In this document: positions 43,232 to 53,331 of the stretch, piece after piece
Position numbering within the stretch: the first letter of the stretch is position 1
Layout of the letters: every line of letters begins with the position of its first letter
The notes under the pieces: model-generated
Told to the model about the DNA's origin: nothing
The model's input: the letters and a program-made list of their open reading frames with translations, nothing else
Database searches by the model: none
NCBI GenBank assembly: GCA_947499565.1
Contig: CANMOV010000001.1
Coordinates: 372,001 to 436,000 of the forward strand
Reading direction: 5' to 3'
DNA length: 64,000 nt
Source: an uncultured Croceitalea sp.
GTDB lineage: Bacteria; Bacteroidota; Bacteroidia; Flavobacteriales; Flavobacteriaceae
Made by a program: the position numbers and the translations under genes

Positions 43232-46200
43232 ATGTTAGACTTGCTCAAGAAAACGCTTTTCTCTACTCGTTTAATGGCTATTCTCTTTTTGGTTTTTGCT
43301 GCTGCTATGGCTGCTGGCACTTTTGTTGAGAGCTGGTATAGCACAGAAACTGCAAGAATTTACATATACAATACTACCTGGTTTGAAGTAATCATGGTAT
43401 TCTTTGTAATTAATTTTTCTGGTAATATTTTTAGATATAACCTGCTACAATGGAAAAAGTGGCCGGTATTAGTGCTGCATTTATCTTGGATTCTTATCAT
43501 AATTGGCGCTGGTGTTACAAGGTATTTAGGTTTTGAGGGTATGATGCCAATTAGAGAAGGTAATGCAGAGAAAGTGTTTTATTCTGATAAAACATATCTA
43601 ATGGCCTTCATAGATGGGGAGATTAATGGAGAAATACGCAGAAAGACTCTGGAGGACGATATTTTAGTGACTGCGGAGGGGAAACGCACTAGTTTACCTT
43701 GGAAAGATGATTTTAATGGCCAACCATTTACAATTTCTTATATAGATTTTATTGATGGGGCAACGGAAGGCTTAATTGAAGATGAAACTGGAAATGAATT
43801 TCTTAAAATAGTTGAAGCGGGTGATGGTCAGCGTCATGAACATTATTTAGAAAATGGAAAAATTGCTAGTATCCATAATGTTTTATTCGCTTTAAATAAG
43901 GATACAGATGGTGCGATTAATATTTTTTCTACAGACAGCACTTATGCTATAAAATCCCCTTTTGATGGTGCATTCATGCGGATGGCAGATCAATTTAAAG
44001 GCGCTGTTTCAAAAGATAGTTTAGAAACACTTCAATTACGATCATTATATACCATGGCAGGGATGCAGTTTGTTATTCCAGAACCATTAGTAAAAGGAAA
44101 ATATGGTATCGTAAAAGTACCCAAAGAGGAAATAACAGCGCAAACCCAAGATGCTCTTGTAATTGCGGTGACTGCAAATGGAGAAACCGTTGTGAAGAAA
44201 TTGTTAGGTGGTCAAGGTCAATCTGAGTTTAGTGATAAGTTTTCAGTTGGAGGATTAGAATTTGCCTTACGTTATGGCTCAAAAGTTTATGAATTACCAT
44301 TTGATGTTAAACTAAATGATTTTATCGCAGAAAAATACCCTGGCACAGAAAACAGTTATAAGTCCTTTATGAGCAAAATTACTGTTAAAGATGAACGCCC
44401 TTTTGACTATGATATTTTCATGAATCATGTATTAGACCATAAAGGTTATCGCTTTTTTCAGGCCAGTTTCATGCCAGACGAAAAAGGAACTATTTTATCT
44501 GTAAATCATGATCGATGGGGAACTTGGATAACCTACATTGGATATTTCTTACTCTATATCGGTCTAATGGGAATCATGTTTTTTGGTAAAACACGCTTTA
44601 AAGATTTGACTAAAACTCTGGATAAATTAAAAGCAAAGAAAGCAGCACTAAGTATAGTTGCATTTTTGTCTATTTCATTTTATGCAGTTGCACAAGAAGA
44701 TGAAGATGCTCATGAGCATAATGGTTTACCAACCCAAGCTCAAATAGATTCCGTTTTAAAGGCTACGATAGTTTCTAAAGAACATGCAGATAAATTTGGA
44801 GCATTAATTATCCAAGATGAGGGTGGGCGTATGAAGCCAATTCATACTTTTTCATCTGAATTATTGCGAAGACTAAGTGGAAAGAATGAGTTTAATGATA
44901 TGAACTCGGATCAAGTTTTCTTATCCATGATGTTAAACCCTCCAGCATGGTATAATACAGAGTTTATTTCTTTAGGTAAAAAAGAGAACGATAGTATACG
45001 GGAAATTGTAGGTGTCCCAAAAGGGCAAGAGTTTGTTAAGGCTACAGATTTCTTTGACTCACAAGGCAGGTATAAATTACAACCCTATATTAAGGAAGCT
45101 ACCTCTACCAATAACCCAAATAAGTTTCAAAAGGATTTTAAAAAAGTAAGTGAACGCTTAAGTCTTTTAGACTTAGCCTTAAGCGGACAAATGGTTAAGA
45201 TATTTCCACTTTTGAATGATGAAAACAATAAATGGATTTCCGCTATAGAGTTTCGTTCAGGACAATATCAAATTCAAGATTCTTTGTATGCAAATTTTAT
45301 GAATAATGGCATTCCTTATTATTTAAATACCGTTCAGCGTGCCATTGAAACGGGAGATTATACTGAGTCAGATAGATTACTAGAAGCATTTTATCAAAAC
45401 CAAAAAAATCATGGTGCTGAGGTTTTACCAAGTGATAAAAAGGTAAAGACAGAAATTATTTATAATAAGCTGGATATCTTTAATCGCTTGTATAGGTATT
45501 ATGCTTTGGTTGGTGGCTTGTTATTTTTTGTACTCATTTTTAGAATATTTAAAGATCGAGAGATTTGGAAGGCTGCAACTTATTTCTTTAAAGGACTTAT
45601 CGTTTTATTATTTATTTGGCATACAGCTGGCCTAGTTTTACGTTGGTATATTTCTGGCCATGCTCCATGGAGTGATGCGTATGAAAGTATTCTATATGTT
45701 TCTTGGGCTACAATGGGTATGGGCCTATTGCTAGGAGCAAGGAAGAGTGATTTAACCCTTGCTGCGAGTGCCTTTGTTACAGCTATGTTATTATGGATTG
45801 CTCATCAGAGCTGGGTAGATCCATCCATTGCAAACTTACAACCTGTTTTAGATAGTTATTGGTTAATGATTCATGTTGCTGTAATAGTTGGGAGTTATGG
45901 ACCTTTAACGGTAGGGATGATTCTTGGCGTAGTTTCTTTAATACTAATTATTCTTACAAACGAAAAGAATAAAAAGCGAATGGAAATTAACCTTAAAGAA
46001 CTAACTACAATAAATGAACTAGCTTTAACCGTAGGTTTAATTATGCTAACCATAGGGAACTTTTTAGGCGGACAATGGGCAAATGAAAGTTGGGGTCGCT
46101 ATTGGGGTTGGGATCCAAAAGAAACCTGGGCTTTAATTTCTATTATGATTTATGCTTTTGTACTGCATATGAGGTTAGTACCTGGGCTTCGTGGAAAATG

Positions 46201-46402
46201 GACTTTTAGCTTTGCTAGTATAATAGCCTTTGCCAGTATTATGATGACCTATTTTGGAGTCAACTTTTATCTTTCTGGATTACATAGTTATGCTAGCGGG
46301 GACCAAGTCATAACCCCAGATTTTATTTGGTATACAGTACTGGGTGTTTTTGTTTTAGGTGGAATTAGTTTGTGGAGGTATCGTGTAAATTATTCCAAAT
46401 AA
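43232..46402 (+). CDS. ccsBA: Fused cytochrome c synthetase CcsB-CcsA (ResB-ResC)
   Basis: 1056 aa, a natural fusion. The N-terminal half is the ResB/CcsB part with membrane helices and a large exported loop, and the C-terminal half is CcsA with the heme-binding tryptophan-rich motif GGQWANESWGRYWGWDPKETW. Together they export heme and attach it to c-type apocytochromes (system II). The His residues expected near the WWD-type motif and the final helices are present. It converges on an M14 peptidase gene with 2 bp between stops. Confidence 0.95.
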   Translation: MLDLLKKTLFSTRLMAILFLVFAAAMAAGTFVESWYSTETARIYIYNTTWFEVIMVFFVINFSGNIFRYNLLQWKKWPVLVLHLSWILIIIGAGVTRYLGFEGMMPIREGNAEKVFYSDKTYLMAFIDGEINGEIRRKTLEDDILVTAEGKRTSLPWKDDFNGQPFTISYIDFIDGATEGLIEDETGNEFLKIVEAGDGQRHEHYLENGKIASIHNVLFALNKDTDGAINIFSTDSTYAIKSPFDGAFMRMADQFKGAVSKDSLETLQLRSLYTMAGMQFVIPEPLVKGKYGIVKVPKEEITAQTQDALVIAVTANGETVVKKLLGGQGQSEFSDKFSVGGLEFALRYGSKVYELPFDVKLNDFIAEKYPGTENSYKSFMSKITVKDERPFDYDIFMNHVLDHKGYRFFQASFMPDEKGTILSVNHDRWGTWITYIGYFLLYIGLMGIMFFGKTRFKDLTKTLDKLKAKKAALSIVAFLSISFYAVAQEDEDAHEHNGLPTQAQIDSVLKATIVSKEHADKFGALIIQDEGGRMKPIHTFSSELLRRLSGKNEFNDMNSDQVFLSMMLNPPAWYNTEFISLGKKENDSIREIVGVPKGQEFVKATDFFDSQGRYKLQPYIKEATSTNNPNKFQKDFKKVSERLSLLDLALSGQMVKIFPLLNDENNKWISAIEFRSGQYQIQDSLYANFMNNGIPYYLNTVQRAIETGDYTESDRLLEAFYQNQKNHGAEVLPSDKKVKTEIIYNKLDIFNRLYRYYALVGGLLFFVLIFRIFKDREIWKAATYFFKGLIVLLFIWHTAGLVLRWYISGHAPWSDAYESILYVSWATMGMGLLLGARKSDLTLAASAFVTAMLLWIAHQSWVDPSIANLQPVLDSYWLMIHVAVIVGSYGPLTVGMILGVVSLILIILTNEKNKKRMEINLKELTTINELALTVGLIMLTIGNFLGGQWANESWGRYWGWDPKETWALISIMIYAFVLHMRLVPGLRGKWTFSFASIIAFASIMMTYFGVNFYLSGLHSYASGDQVITPDFIWYTVLGVFVLGGISLWRYRVNYSK

Positions 46403-46404
46403 CT

Positions 46405-47676
46405 TTAGTTAGCTAACAAAAGCCGCATTAATTCTTCAGCTGCAACTTTCCCTTTCTCCTTTAAAAATGGCCTAGGTGTATTATCACCTAATTCAAATAC
46501 AATAGCTGGCATACCATGGTTTACAAAAAAATAGGTTCTGGACACCATTGTTGGATTTAGGCTTGAAGAGGCTTTTACGTTTGTTTTTTTCTGAGGGAGT
46601 CTTTTACTAATACTAGCTATCCAATCAAAAACTATTTTACCTTTTTTGCCTGTTGCCACAGTATCTAGAGGGTAATAGATATCATCCCAGGTAGAGTGAA
46701 AATCTACTCCAAAAACAAAATTGTAACCTTCAGAATCTTTTTTGTTTAAAAAGTCACGAACACTTTTAGTTTCTGGCTGGTTAAAGTTCTGCCAATCACG
46801 ATTAAGGTCAATTCCGCTCATATTATGCCTCCAATGACCATTATCTACGCCATCAGGGTTCATTAATGGTACAACAAAAACTGTATTCTTTTTTCTAAAC
46901 TCTATAGCGAGCTTGCTATTTCCTGAAATTGTTTCGATAAATGATTTCATAGCCAAAAACCCTGTCACCTCTGGAGGGTGTTGTCTAGAGATAACCATTA
47001 TTGCATTTTTAGCATTTTCTGTTTCATTTATTTCTACTAACTGCATTGGTCTATTTTGGGTTGATTTCCCTATTTCATAAGTTGAAACATAGGGCTTTAT
47101 AGCTAACGAATCTATCCAATTTTTAACTCTGGTTGAGGTATATAGTTCTTGTGCAGAAATCCAGATAGGACTTTCATTAATTGCTAAAGTAAGTTCTACA
47201 AATTCTGGGGCAGCTTTTATTCCAAAATCACCTTCACCTAAATTTATTGCCTTAAATGCAATACTGTCAATAGGTTTAAAATTTAACCCATCTGTACTTA
47301 TTTTTGGGTAGTAACGGCTCCTAGAATCTTGGTAAGATAGTTTTAAGGTAATTTTCTTAGAGTTTTTGGACCAAACTTTAAACGCATACCATGGACTTAC
47401 ATTAATTGGGGTATTTTCTGCTGTAATCCAGAGTGTAAAGTGATTGTTACCGTCTTCGGCAACTCCATTAAGGCGTGCTCCGTCAAAATCATTGGTAAAA
47501 AATGTGGTACTGTCATTAAATGACCATATGCCTTTCCATTGCTTTTGTACAGGTTTATTTGTAGTTGGTACTACAGAACTTTTAGGCTGTCCTTGGTAAC
47601 CAGTTGGTTTTTCTGAGCTTTTGCATGCTATCGCTAAGAATATTAGCACTAGCATATATTTATATAAAAGCCTCAT
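46405..47676 (-). CDS. Secreted M14 family zinc carboxypeptidase
   Basis: 423 aa. Lipobox near ACKS (residue 18). The zinc ligands are visible as SRQHPPEVTGF (His..Glu) and FGVDFHSTW (His); the catalytic Glu is in IVFELGDNTPR, and GIDLNRDW is the family's Arg/Asn site. A beta-sandwich domain precedes the peptidase core (about residues 45-175). The enzyme should be periplasmic or outer membrane anchored and cut peptides from the C-terminus. Convergent with ccsBA. Confidence 0.9.
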   Translation of the reverse strand: MRLLYKYMLVLIFLAIACKSSEKPTGYQGQPKSSVVPTTNKPVQKQWKGIWSFNDSTTFFTNDFDGARLNGVAEDGNNHFTLWITAENTPINVSPWYAFKVWSKNSKKITLKLSYQDSRSRYYPKISTDGLNFKPIDSIAFKAINLGEGDFGIKAAPEFVELTLAINESPIWISAQELYTSTRVKNWIDSLAIKPYVSTYEIGKSTQNRPMQLVEINETENAKNAIMVISRQHPPEVTGFLAMKSFIETISGNSKLAIEFRKKNTVFVVPLMNPDGVDNGHWRHNMSGIDLNRDWQNFNQPETKSVRDFLNKKDSEGYNFVFGVDFHSTWDDIYYPLDTVATGKKGKIVFDWIASISKRLPQKKTNVKASSSLNPTMVSRTYFFVNHGMPAIVFELGDNTPRPFLKEKGKVAAEELMRLLLAN

Positions 47677-47737
47677 AATTGGTGTTTTATGTTGGTTTTA
47701 AAGCAATGATATTGTAAAAATTTAGAATGAAACTATT

Positions 47738-47764
47738 TTTGAATCAATTTTTTTACCATCTTTG
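47738..47764 (+). promoter_or_regulatory. Candidate promoter for the MATE gene
   Basis: TTTG (47738-47741) and CATCTTTG (47757-47764, one mismatch to TAnnTTTG) are 15 nt apart, shorter than usual. The start site would fall near 47770, giving a leader of about 120 nt. Confidence 0.35.
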
Positions 47765-47788
47765 CGACATCATGAAGTTATAGAAATT

Positions 47789-47830
47789 ATGTATTCCATA
47801 GATGTCATAGCCGATAGGCGATTTAAGTAA
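47789..47830 (+). CDS. Putative 13-codon leader peptide upstream of the MATE gene
   Basis: ATG at 47789 in an A-rich context opens a frame ending at TAA (47828-47830); the product would be MYSIDVIADRRFK, with two consecutive Arg codons (AGG CGA) that are rare in AT-rich genomes. The stop codon overlaps the first bases of the hairpin TAACCGAA/TTCGGTTA (47828-47850). It could be an attenuator leader peptide, but may be chance. Confidence 0.3.
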   Translation: MYSIDVIADRRFK

Positions 47831-47857
47831 CCGAAGCACTTTTTCGGTTAAGACATC
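47801..47857 (+). promoter_or_regulatory. Structured leader (possible three-way junction) of the MATE gene
   Basis: GATGTC (47801-47806) pairs with GACATC (47852-47857), enclosing GCC-GATA-GGC (47810-47819) and the hairpin TAACCGAA/TTCGGTTA (47828-47850). GATGTC can instead pair with an earlier GACATC (47766-47771), giving two mutually exclusive folds. No known riboswitch family matches. Confidence 0.4.
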
Positions 47858-47890
47858 TTTATTTTCTTTTTTAACATAATTTCATTTACA

Positions 47891-49300
47891 ATGTCATCTC
47901 AACAATCATTATCAATAAAAAAACTATTTAATTACTTTCTTAAAGCCGTTACAGGCAAGGAAACCGAATTTACAACTGGTAGTATTAGAAAAGCAATTTT
48001 TATGCTTTCTATCCCCATGATTTTAGAAATGCTCATGGAGAGTATTTTTGCTTTGGTAGATATAGCATATGTTTCTCAAGTAAGTGTTAATGCCGTGGCT
48101 ACTATTGGTCTTACAGAATCGGTAGTTACTTTAGTCTATGCCGTGGCCATTGGTCTAAGTATGGCTGCTACTGCTATTGTAGCCAGAAGAGTAGGAGAAA
48201 AGGATATCAAGGGCGCTCGGGAAGCAGCAGTACAGGCTATTTTTTTAGGTATTTTAATTTCCATAGTTGTAAGTATAATTGGCTTTTTATTTCATAAAGA
48301 AATATTAGTATTAATGGGTGCAGAACCGGATTTAATTGCTGAAGGTTCTGGGTATACCAAATGGCTTCTAGGTGGTAACATTACAATTGTGCTTTTGTTC
48401 CTTATCAATGCCATATTTAGAGGAGCTGGTGATGCTTCCATAGCTATGTGGGCACTTATTCTATCTAACGGGCTTAATATAATTCTAGATCCATTCTTTA
48501 TTTTCGGATGGGGGCCTTTTCCGGAGCTTGGAGTTATGGGCGCTGCCGTTGCTACCAATATTGGTAGAGGAACCGCAGTTTTATTCCAACTCGGAATTTT
48601 ATTTTTTGGATGGGGTAAAATAAAATTGGTACTAAATGATATCGCATTGAATGTTAAAGTAATGTTCAATATGATAAAAGTTTCCCTTGGAGGTATTGCA
48701 CAATTTTTAATTGGTACTTCAAGCTGGGTATTTTTAATGCGAATTATGTCTGAATTTGGTAGTGAAGTACTAGCCGGATATACAATTGCAATTAGAATAA
48801 TACTATTTACCTTAATGCCTTCTTGGGGCATGAGTAACGCTGCTGCAACATTGGTTGGGCAAAATTTGGGAGCAAACCAACCCGAAAGAGCAGAATTATC
48901 TGTTTGGAAAACAGGAAAATACAATGCAATTTTTATGGGCTTAGTTTCGCTGATATACCTTGTTTTTGCTAAGCAAATTGTCAGTTGGTTTAACAAAACT
49001 CCAGAAGTTGTTGAAAATGGAGCTGTTTGTCTTCAGGTAATTGCTTTAGGCTATATATTTTATGCTTATGGCATGGTTGTTACACAAGCTTTTAATGGCT
49101 CGGGAGATACTAGAACCCCTACACGGTTGAATTTAATCTGTTTTTGGTTGTTTCAACTACCAATGGCATATCTTTTAGCTTTAACATTTGATTTTGGGGC
49201 AACTGGAGTTTTTATAGCGATTACAACTGCTCAAGTATTCTTAGCAATATTGTCCATGATTTGGTTTAAAAAGGGCAGATGGAAAAGAGTGAAAGTATAG
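47891..49300 (+). CDS. MATE family efflux transporter
   Basis: 469 aa with 12 membrane helices in the two-bundle MATE arrangement. Diagnostic segments include GSIRKAIFMLSIPMILEMLMES near the start, the AVATIGLTESV stretch, and GQNLGANQPERAE in the second half. MATE proteins export cationic drugs and metabolites in exchange for Na+ or H+. It is a single gene preceded by a 214-bp region with a structured leader (see 47801-47857). Confidence 0.93.
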   Translation: MSSQQSLSIKKLFNYFLKAVTGKETEFTTGSIRKAIFMLSIPMILEMLMESIFALVDIAYVSQVSVNAVATIGLTESVVTLVYAVAIGLSMAATAIVARRVGEKDIKGAREAAVQAIFLGILISIVVSIIGFLFHKEILVLMGAEPDLIAEGSGYTKWLLGGNITIVLLFLINAIFRGAGDASIAMWALILSNGLNIILDPFFIFGWGPFPELGVMGAAVATNIGRGTAVLFQLGILFFGWGKIKLVLNDIALNVKVMFNMIKVSLGGIAQFLIGTSSWVFLMRIMSEFGSEVLAGYTIAIRIILFTLMPSWGMSNAAATLVGQNLGANQPERAELSVWKTGKYNAIFMGLVSLIYLVFAKQIVSWFNKTPEVVENGAVCLQVIALGYIFYAYGMVVTQAFNGSGDTRTPTRLNLICFWLFQLPMAYLLALTFDFGATGVFIAITTAQVFLAILSMIWFKKGRWKRVKV

Positions 49301-49348
49301 GCGTTTCCTTTTAGTTTTTGTTTATTTTTAAAACTGTACTAATCGGTA

Positions 49349-52075
49349 ATGAAATTCAATACAAACTTTTTTTTGATATTGTTATTTATGGTCTTTTTTG
49401 CCAGTGCCCAGAATGTATTGGAAAAACAGGCAGGAACCTCTGTGAATGCCGTAGATGGAGAAAAAATATACTTGCAGGTTAATACAGTATATGATACGAG
49501 TGAAACCATCTGGTTCAAGGCTATTGTATGCAATGCTTTTTTTCATACACCAACTTCCAAAAGTTCTGTTTTGCACGTAGAACTTATAGATCCTTTAGAA
49601 CAAAGGATTGTAGACAGTAAACTTTTGAAAATAGAAAATGGTATTTCGAAGGGGTTCTTTCAGTTGCATTCCAATTATAGAGAGGGGAAGTATATTATTA
49701 GGGCTTATACAGAATGGAACAGGAATTTTGATACTGACTTTATTTTTTCTAAAGAAATAACCATTTATAAATTTCAAAGACTGGAAACTAAACCAAATCC
49801 GATACGAGATATTGTATTTAGCAAAGACTTCAAGAATAAAATTTTTTCGGTTTCGGCACAGATATTCCCATTAGAACTTGATAGTCTCCATAAAGGAAAG
49901 TTCGTAGTCTATTTGGATTGGAAAAATGGTAAAGATTCTGTTGAGATAAAACCTAGAAAAGATAATGGTACGTCGGTTGTTTATAATATATCCTCTGATA
50001 TTCAAATGATAAGTTACCGCTTAAAAACTCAGAACAAAACCTTCACAAAGTCTGTAATATTGGATGATGAGTACGGTACGTTGCAATTTTTTCCAGAAGG
50101 CGGTTCTTTGATGAACGGACTTGAAAGTGTATTAGGAATCAAATATTTGGATTATAGAGGCAAGGGGAGTCAAGTAAAAGGTATTATCGTAGATGATTTT
50201 GATATTAAAGTAGCTGATTTTGAGAGTAATAAATTGGGGATGGGAAAAATTATTTTCAGGCCTGAAAAAGGAAAAACTTATTTTGGAAAGCTTAAGACCA
50301 AAAGTGGCAATACCCTCAAATATAAACTTCCTAAAGCAAATGCACAAGGCATGGTATTGCGTGTGCGCCAAACAATCTCCTATGCGGAACTATCATTAAG
50401 GTCTACTAGTAGTGTTGAAGATAGCGTTTTTTTAAAAATTTACCATAGGGGAAAGGATATGTTCCTTGTAAAAGCAAAACTTAAAAAAGGTGAGTTTATT
50501 CATCGAGTAAAAAATAAGAAATTGCCTTATGGTATTATTGGAGTAACAGCATATGACAAGGACTTTAAACCAATTTGTGAACGCCAGTTTTTTAATAACA
50601 TTCCTAATGAGAATATAGAAATATTGGTTTCAACGGATAGGTCTAGCTATATGCCACGAGATAGCGTTTCGGTAGAAATAGGCACCAAAAAGGAAGGATT
50701 TCCAGTAGTGGCCTCACTTTCTTTAATGGCTATTGATGCTGACTATTTCGAGAGTACAAATCAGAACAGAAGTACTATTATTTCTTATTTGATGTTACAA
50801 TCAGATATTAGGGGGGAGATTGAAAATCCTTCCTACTATTTTAAAAATTCCAAAAACTTAGCGCAATTAGATAATTTGATGTTAACTCAAGGATGGAGCA
50901 ATTATAAATATGACTCTCCAAAAAAGCCAAGATACATACAAGCTGAAAATGGACTGGAAGTGACTGGAACTGTAGGCGGAATACAAAATATGAAGAAACG
51001 AAAAAAATCTAAAAATAATATATATAGTATAAACATGTTAATGCTCGGAAATTCCTTAGAAGTATATAATTATGAAATTGATAGTACTGGCTATTTTAAG
51101 TTTAAAATAAAAGATAGTTATGGTAATGGGCAAAAATATGTAATACAACCATCTGATAATCAAGATAAAAGTAAAAATTTTAAAGTAAACATTAAAAGGC
51201 GAGAAGTTCCCGAGATAACATATAAAATTGATAAAGTAATTGTTCCTGTAGATAGTATTGTTGAGAAAAAGATGACAGAAAAGATAACTGATAATATGCG
51301 TCGTGACCCTTTTCTACTGCCAAATACGATCGCACTTAACGAAGTGGAAGTAAGTGACTATAAATTGACTCCAAAAAGAGCGGAAATGTTCAAGTTACAT
51401 GGTTTGCCGGATGTTGTAATTGATAGCAAAGAATTACTAAAAAAGGAAAAGAATTGGACGGGTAGTTTGTATCCATGGTTATTGTTTAATTATCCGCACG
51501 AAATAAGGATTGATTGGAGAGCTGGTGTGGGCGGTTTTCAGATTGCAAAAGTGTACGGGGCGGGTTTTACTTATATTCTTATAGATGGTAAACCCGTAAA
51601 AATTTACAATTATATTCTTATTCCCAATATTCCTTTACACGTCGCGGAAAGTGTTGAAATTTTGAGAAGCGTAGCCGGAGCCAATAATAAATATTTTAAT
51701 GATGTTTTTGGACGTTATTGTTTAGAATGTCCAGAATTCCCTGCTATATTAGCTATTTACACATATTCTGGAAAAGGACTTTTCGGAGCATTCCCTAAAA
51801 AGACAAACCTACTTAAAGAAACGGCTCCTCAGTATTCTCCAATAAGGGAATTTTATGTTCCAGAATATAATAATCCTGCGATAATAGACTGGAACATTCC
51901 CGATATACGTACCTTGTTACATTGGGAACCTAACTTAATTACAAATATAGATGGTAAAGCAAAACTTACTTTTTTCAATAGTGATACTACCGGAAAAATG
52001 ATTATTATCTGCGAGGGCATCACTAATAATGGAAACGTTGGGTATACGGAAATTGTATATGATGTTTTGGAATGA
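49349..52075 (+). CDS. Exported macroglobulin MG2-like protein with TonB plug-like domain
   Basis: 908 aa. A signal peptide ends near ASAQ. Residues 35-130 look like a macroglobulin MG2 domain (GEKIYLQVNTVYDTSETIWFK, EGKYIIRAYTEWN), followed by a long beta-rich middle. Residues about 670-790 resemble a TonB receptor plug (LNEVEVSDYK, AGFTYILIDGKPV, PLHVAESVEILRSVAGANN). The end returns to a beta domain (LITNIDGKAKLTFFNSDTTGKM). There is no outer-membrane barrel. Similar mosaics occur in Bacteroidota; function unknown. Confidence 0.7.
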   Translation: MKFNTNFFLILLFMVFFASAQNVLEKQAGTSVNAVDGEKIYLQVNTVYDTSETIWFKAIVCNAFFHTPTSKSSVLHVELIDPLEQRIVDSKLLKIENGISKGFFQLHSNYREGKYIIRAYTEWNRNFDTDFIFSKEITIYKFQRLETKPNPIRDIVFSKDFKNKIFSVSAQIFPLELDSLHKGKFVVYLDWKNGKDSVEIKPRKDNGTSVVYNISSDIQMISYRLKTQNKTFTKSVILDDEYGTLQFFPEGGSLMNGLESVLGIKYLDYRGKGSQVKGIIVDDFDIKVADFESNKLGMGKIIFRPEKGKTYFGKLKTKSGNTLKYKLPKANAQGMVLRVRQTISYAELSLRSTSSVEDSVFLKIYHRGKDMFLVKAKLKKGEFIHRVKNKKLPYGIIGVTAYDKDFKPICERQFFNNIPNENIEILVSTDRSSYMPRDSVSVEIGTKKEGFPVVASLSLMAIDADYFESTNQNRSTIISYLMLQSDIRGEIENPSYYFKNSKNLAQLDNLMLTQGWSNYKYDSPKKPRYIQAENGLEVTGTVGGIQNMKKRKKSKNNIYSINMLMLGNSLEVYNYEIDSTGYFKFKIKDSYGNGQKYVIQPSDNQDKSKNFKVNIKRREVPEITYKIDKVIVPVDSIVEKKMTEKITDNMRRDPFLLPNTIALNEVEVSDYKLTPKRAEMFKLHGLPDVVIDSKELLKKEKNWTGSLYPWLLFNYPHEIRIDWRAGVGGFQIAKVYGAGFTYILIDGKPVKIYNYILIPNIPLHVAESVEILRSVAGANNKYFNDVFGRYCLECPEFPAILAIYTYSGKGLFGAFPKKTNLLKETAPQYSPIREFYVPEYNNPAIIDWNIPDIRTLLHWEPNLITNIDGKAKLTFFNSDTTGKMIIICEGITNNGNVGYTEIVYDVLE

Positions 52076-52078
52076 AAT

Positions 52079-52103
52079 AATTACGAAAAGTATTTTCGTA
52101 ATT
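52079..52103 (+). terminator. Terminator after the MG2/plug-like gene
   Basis: A perfect 11-bp stem AATTACGAAAA / TTTTCGTAATT with a 3-nt loop begins 3 bp after the stop codon and ends in TTTC. Confidence 0.75.
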
Positions 52104-52161
52104 TCACCAACAGAATTGATGGGAGTTTTAACTTTAGCTCTTATTGTATTTTAATTGATTT

Positions 52162-53331
52162 ATGAAGCATAATAGAAAAGGGATTAATACAATCTGCACG
52201 CACGTAGGAGAAGTTAAGGATGAGCAATTTAAAGGAGCTGTTTCCCCAATTTATATGGCTTCTTCCTATGCTTTTGAGGATGTAGCGGTAAAGCGATACC
52301 CTAGATATTTTAACACGCCAAATCAAGAAGCATTATGCAAAAAGATTGCGACTTTAGAGCATGCTGAGAGCGCTTTAATTTTTGGAAGTGGTATGGCGGC
52401 CATTAGTCATGCATTAATGGCTTTTTTAAAGGCAGGAGATCATATTATTTTGCAACAAACGCTATATGGAGGCACTTATAATTTTGCTGTTACACAATTT
52501 GAAAAATATGGTATTAGCTATTCTTTTACTGAAGGGTGGACAGCCGAAGATTTTGAAAAAGAAATTCAGCCTACTACAAAGGTTATCTATATAGAGACCC
52601 CATCTAATCCTCTTTTAACCATTACTGATGTTGAAGCTATAGCTCAAGTTTCCAAAAAGTATGGATTTATTTCTATGATTGATAATACATTCGCGAGCCC
52701 TGTTAATCAAAACCCAATAGACTTTGGTATTGATATTATCTTACACAGTGCTACAAAATATATGGGAGGTCATTCAGATATTTGTGCTGGTGCTGTAGCT
52801 GCGTCTCAAGAACATATTCATACTATTTGGGAATCATCAATTTGTTTTGGGGGGAGTTTGAGTGACCAAACCGTATGGCTTCTAGAACGAAGCTTAAAAA
52901 CCATGGGATTACGTGTAAGGGCTCAAAATGAGAATGCTCAAAAAATGGCTGAATTTTTGCTAAGCCACAATGAAATTGATGCTGTTTATTATCCAGGTCT
53001 GGAGTCTCATCCAGATCATGAGTTAGCGAAAAGGCAAATGAATGGATTTGGTGGTATGTTATCATTTGAGTTAAGGGAAGGCATAAATCCATCAGAATTT
53101 ATGAAAAACTTACAATTGATAAAACCTTCTATGAGTCTAGCGGGGGTTGAAAGCACAATGCTTTTGCCGGTATTAACATCACATGCTTTAATGTCTCCAG
53201 AGGATAGATTTAAACAGGGAATTAAAGATGGTCTAATACGTTTTTCCATTGGAATAGAAGAAATTGAAGACTTAATAGCTGATATCGAACAAGCATTGGC
53301 AAGAATCAAATCAAAATCAGTATTAGCATAA
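52162..53331 (+). CDS. PLP-dependent transsulfuration enzyme (cystathionine gamma-synthase/lyase type)
   Basis: 389 aa, Cys/Met metabolism family. The PLP lysine lies in HSATKYMGGH (K199); ALIFGSGMAAIS, IETPSNPLLTITD, and SLAGVESTMLLPVLTSH are other hallmarks. Members include cystathionine gamma-synthase, cystathionine gamma-lyase and methionine gamma-lyase, and the sequence does not settle which. The stop overlaps the bshB1 ATG by one base (TAATG), coupling sulfur amino acid metabolism to bacillithiol synthesis. Confidence 0.92.
   Translation: MKHNRKGINTICTHVGEVKDEQFKGAVSPIYMASSYAFEDVAVKRYPRYFNTPNQEALCKKIATLEHAESALIFGSGMAAISHALMAFLKAGDHIILQQTLYGGTYNFAVTQFEKYGISYSFTEGWTAEDFEKEIQPTTKVIYIETPSNPLLTITDVEAIAQVSKKYGFISMIDNTFASPVNQNPIDFGIDIILHSATKYMGGHSDICAGAVAASQEHIHTIWESSICFGGSLSDQTVWLLERSLKTMGLRVRAQNENAQKMAEFLLSHNEIDAVYYPGLESHPDHELAKRQMNGFGGMLSFELREGINPSEFMKNLQLIKPSMSLAGVESTMLLPVLTSHALMSPEDRFKQGIKDGLIRFSIGIEEIEDLIADIEQALARIKSKSVLA

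Noticed and set aside
48292-48996. 234-aa minus-strand open frame opposite the MATE gene
   Set aside because: It is antisense to a well-supported membrane protein gene, and its composition reflects the complementary codons.
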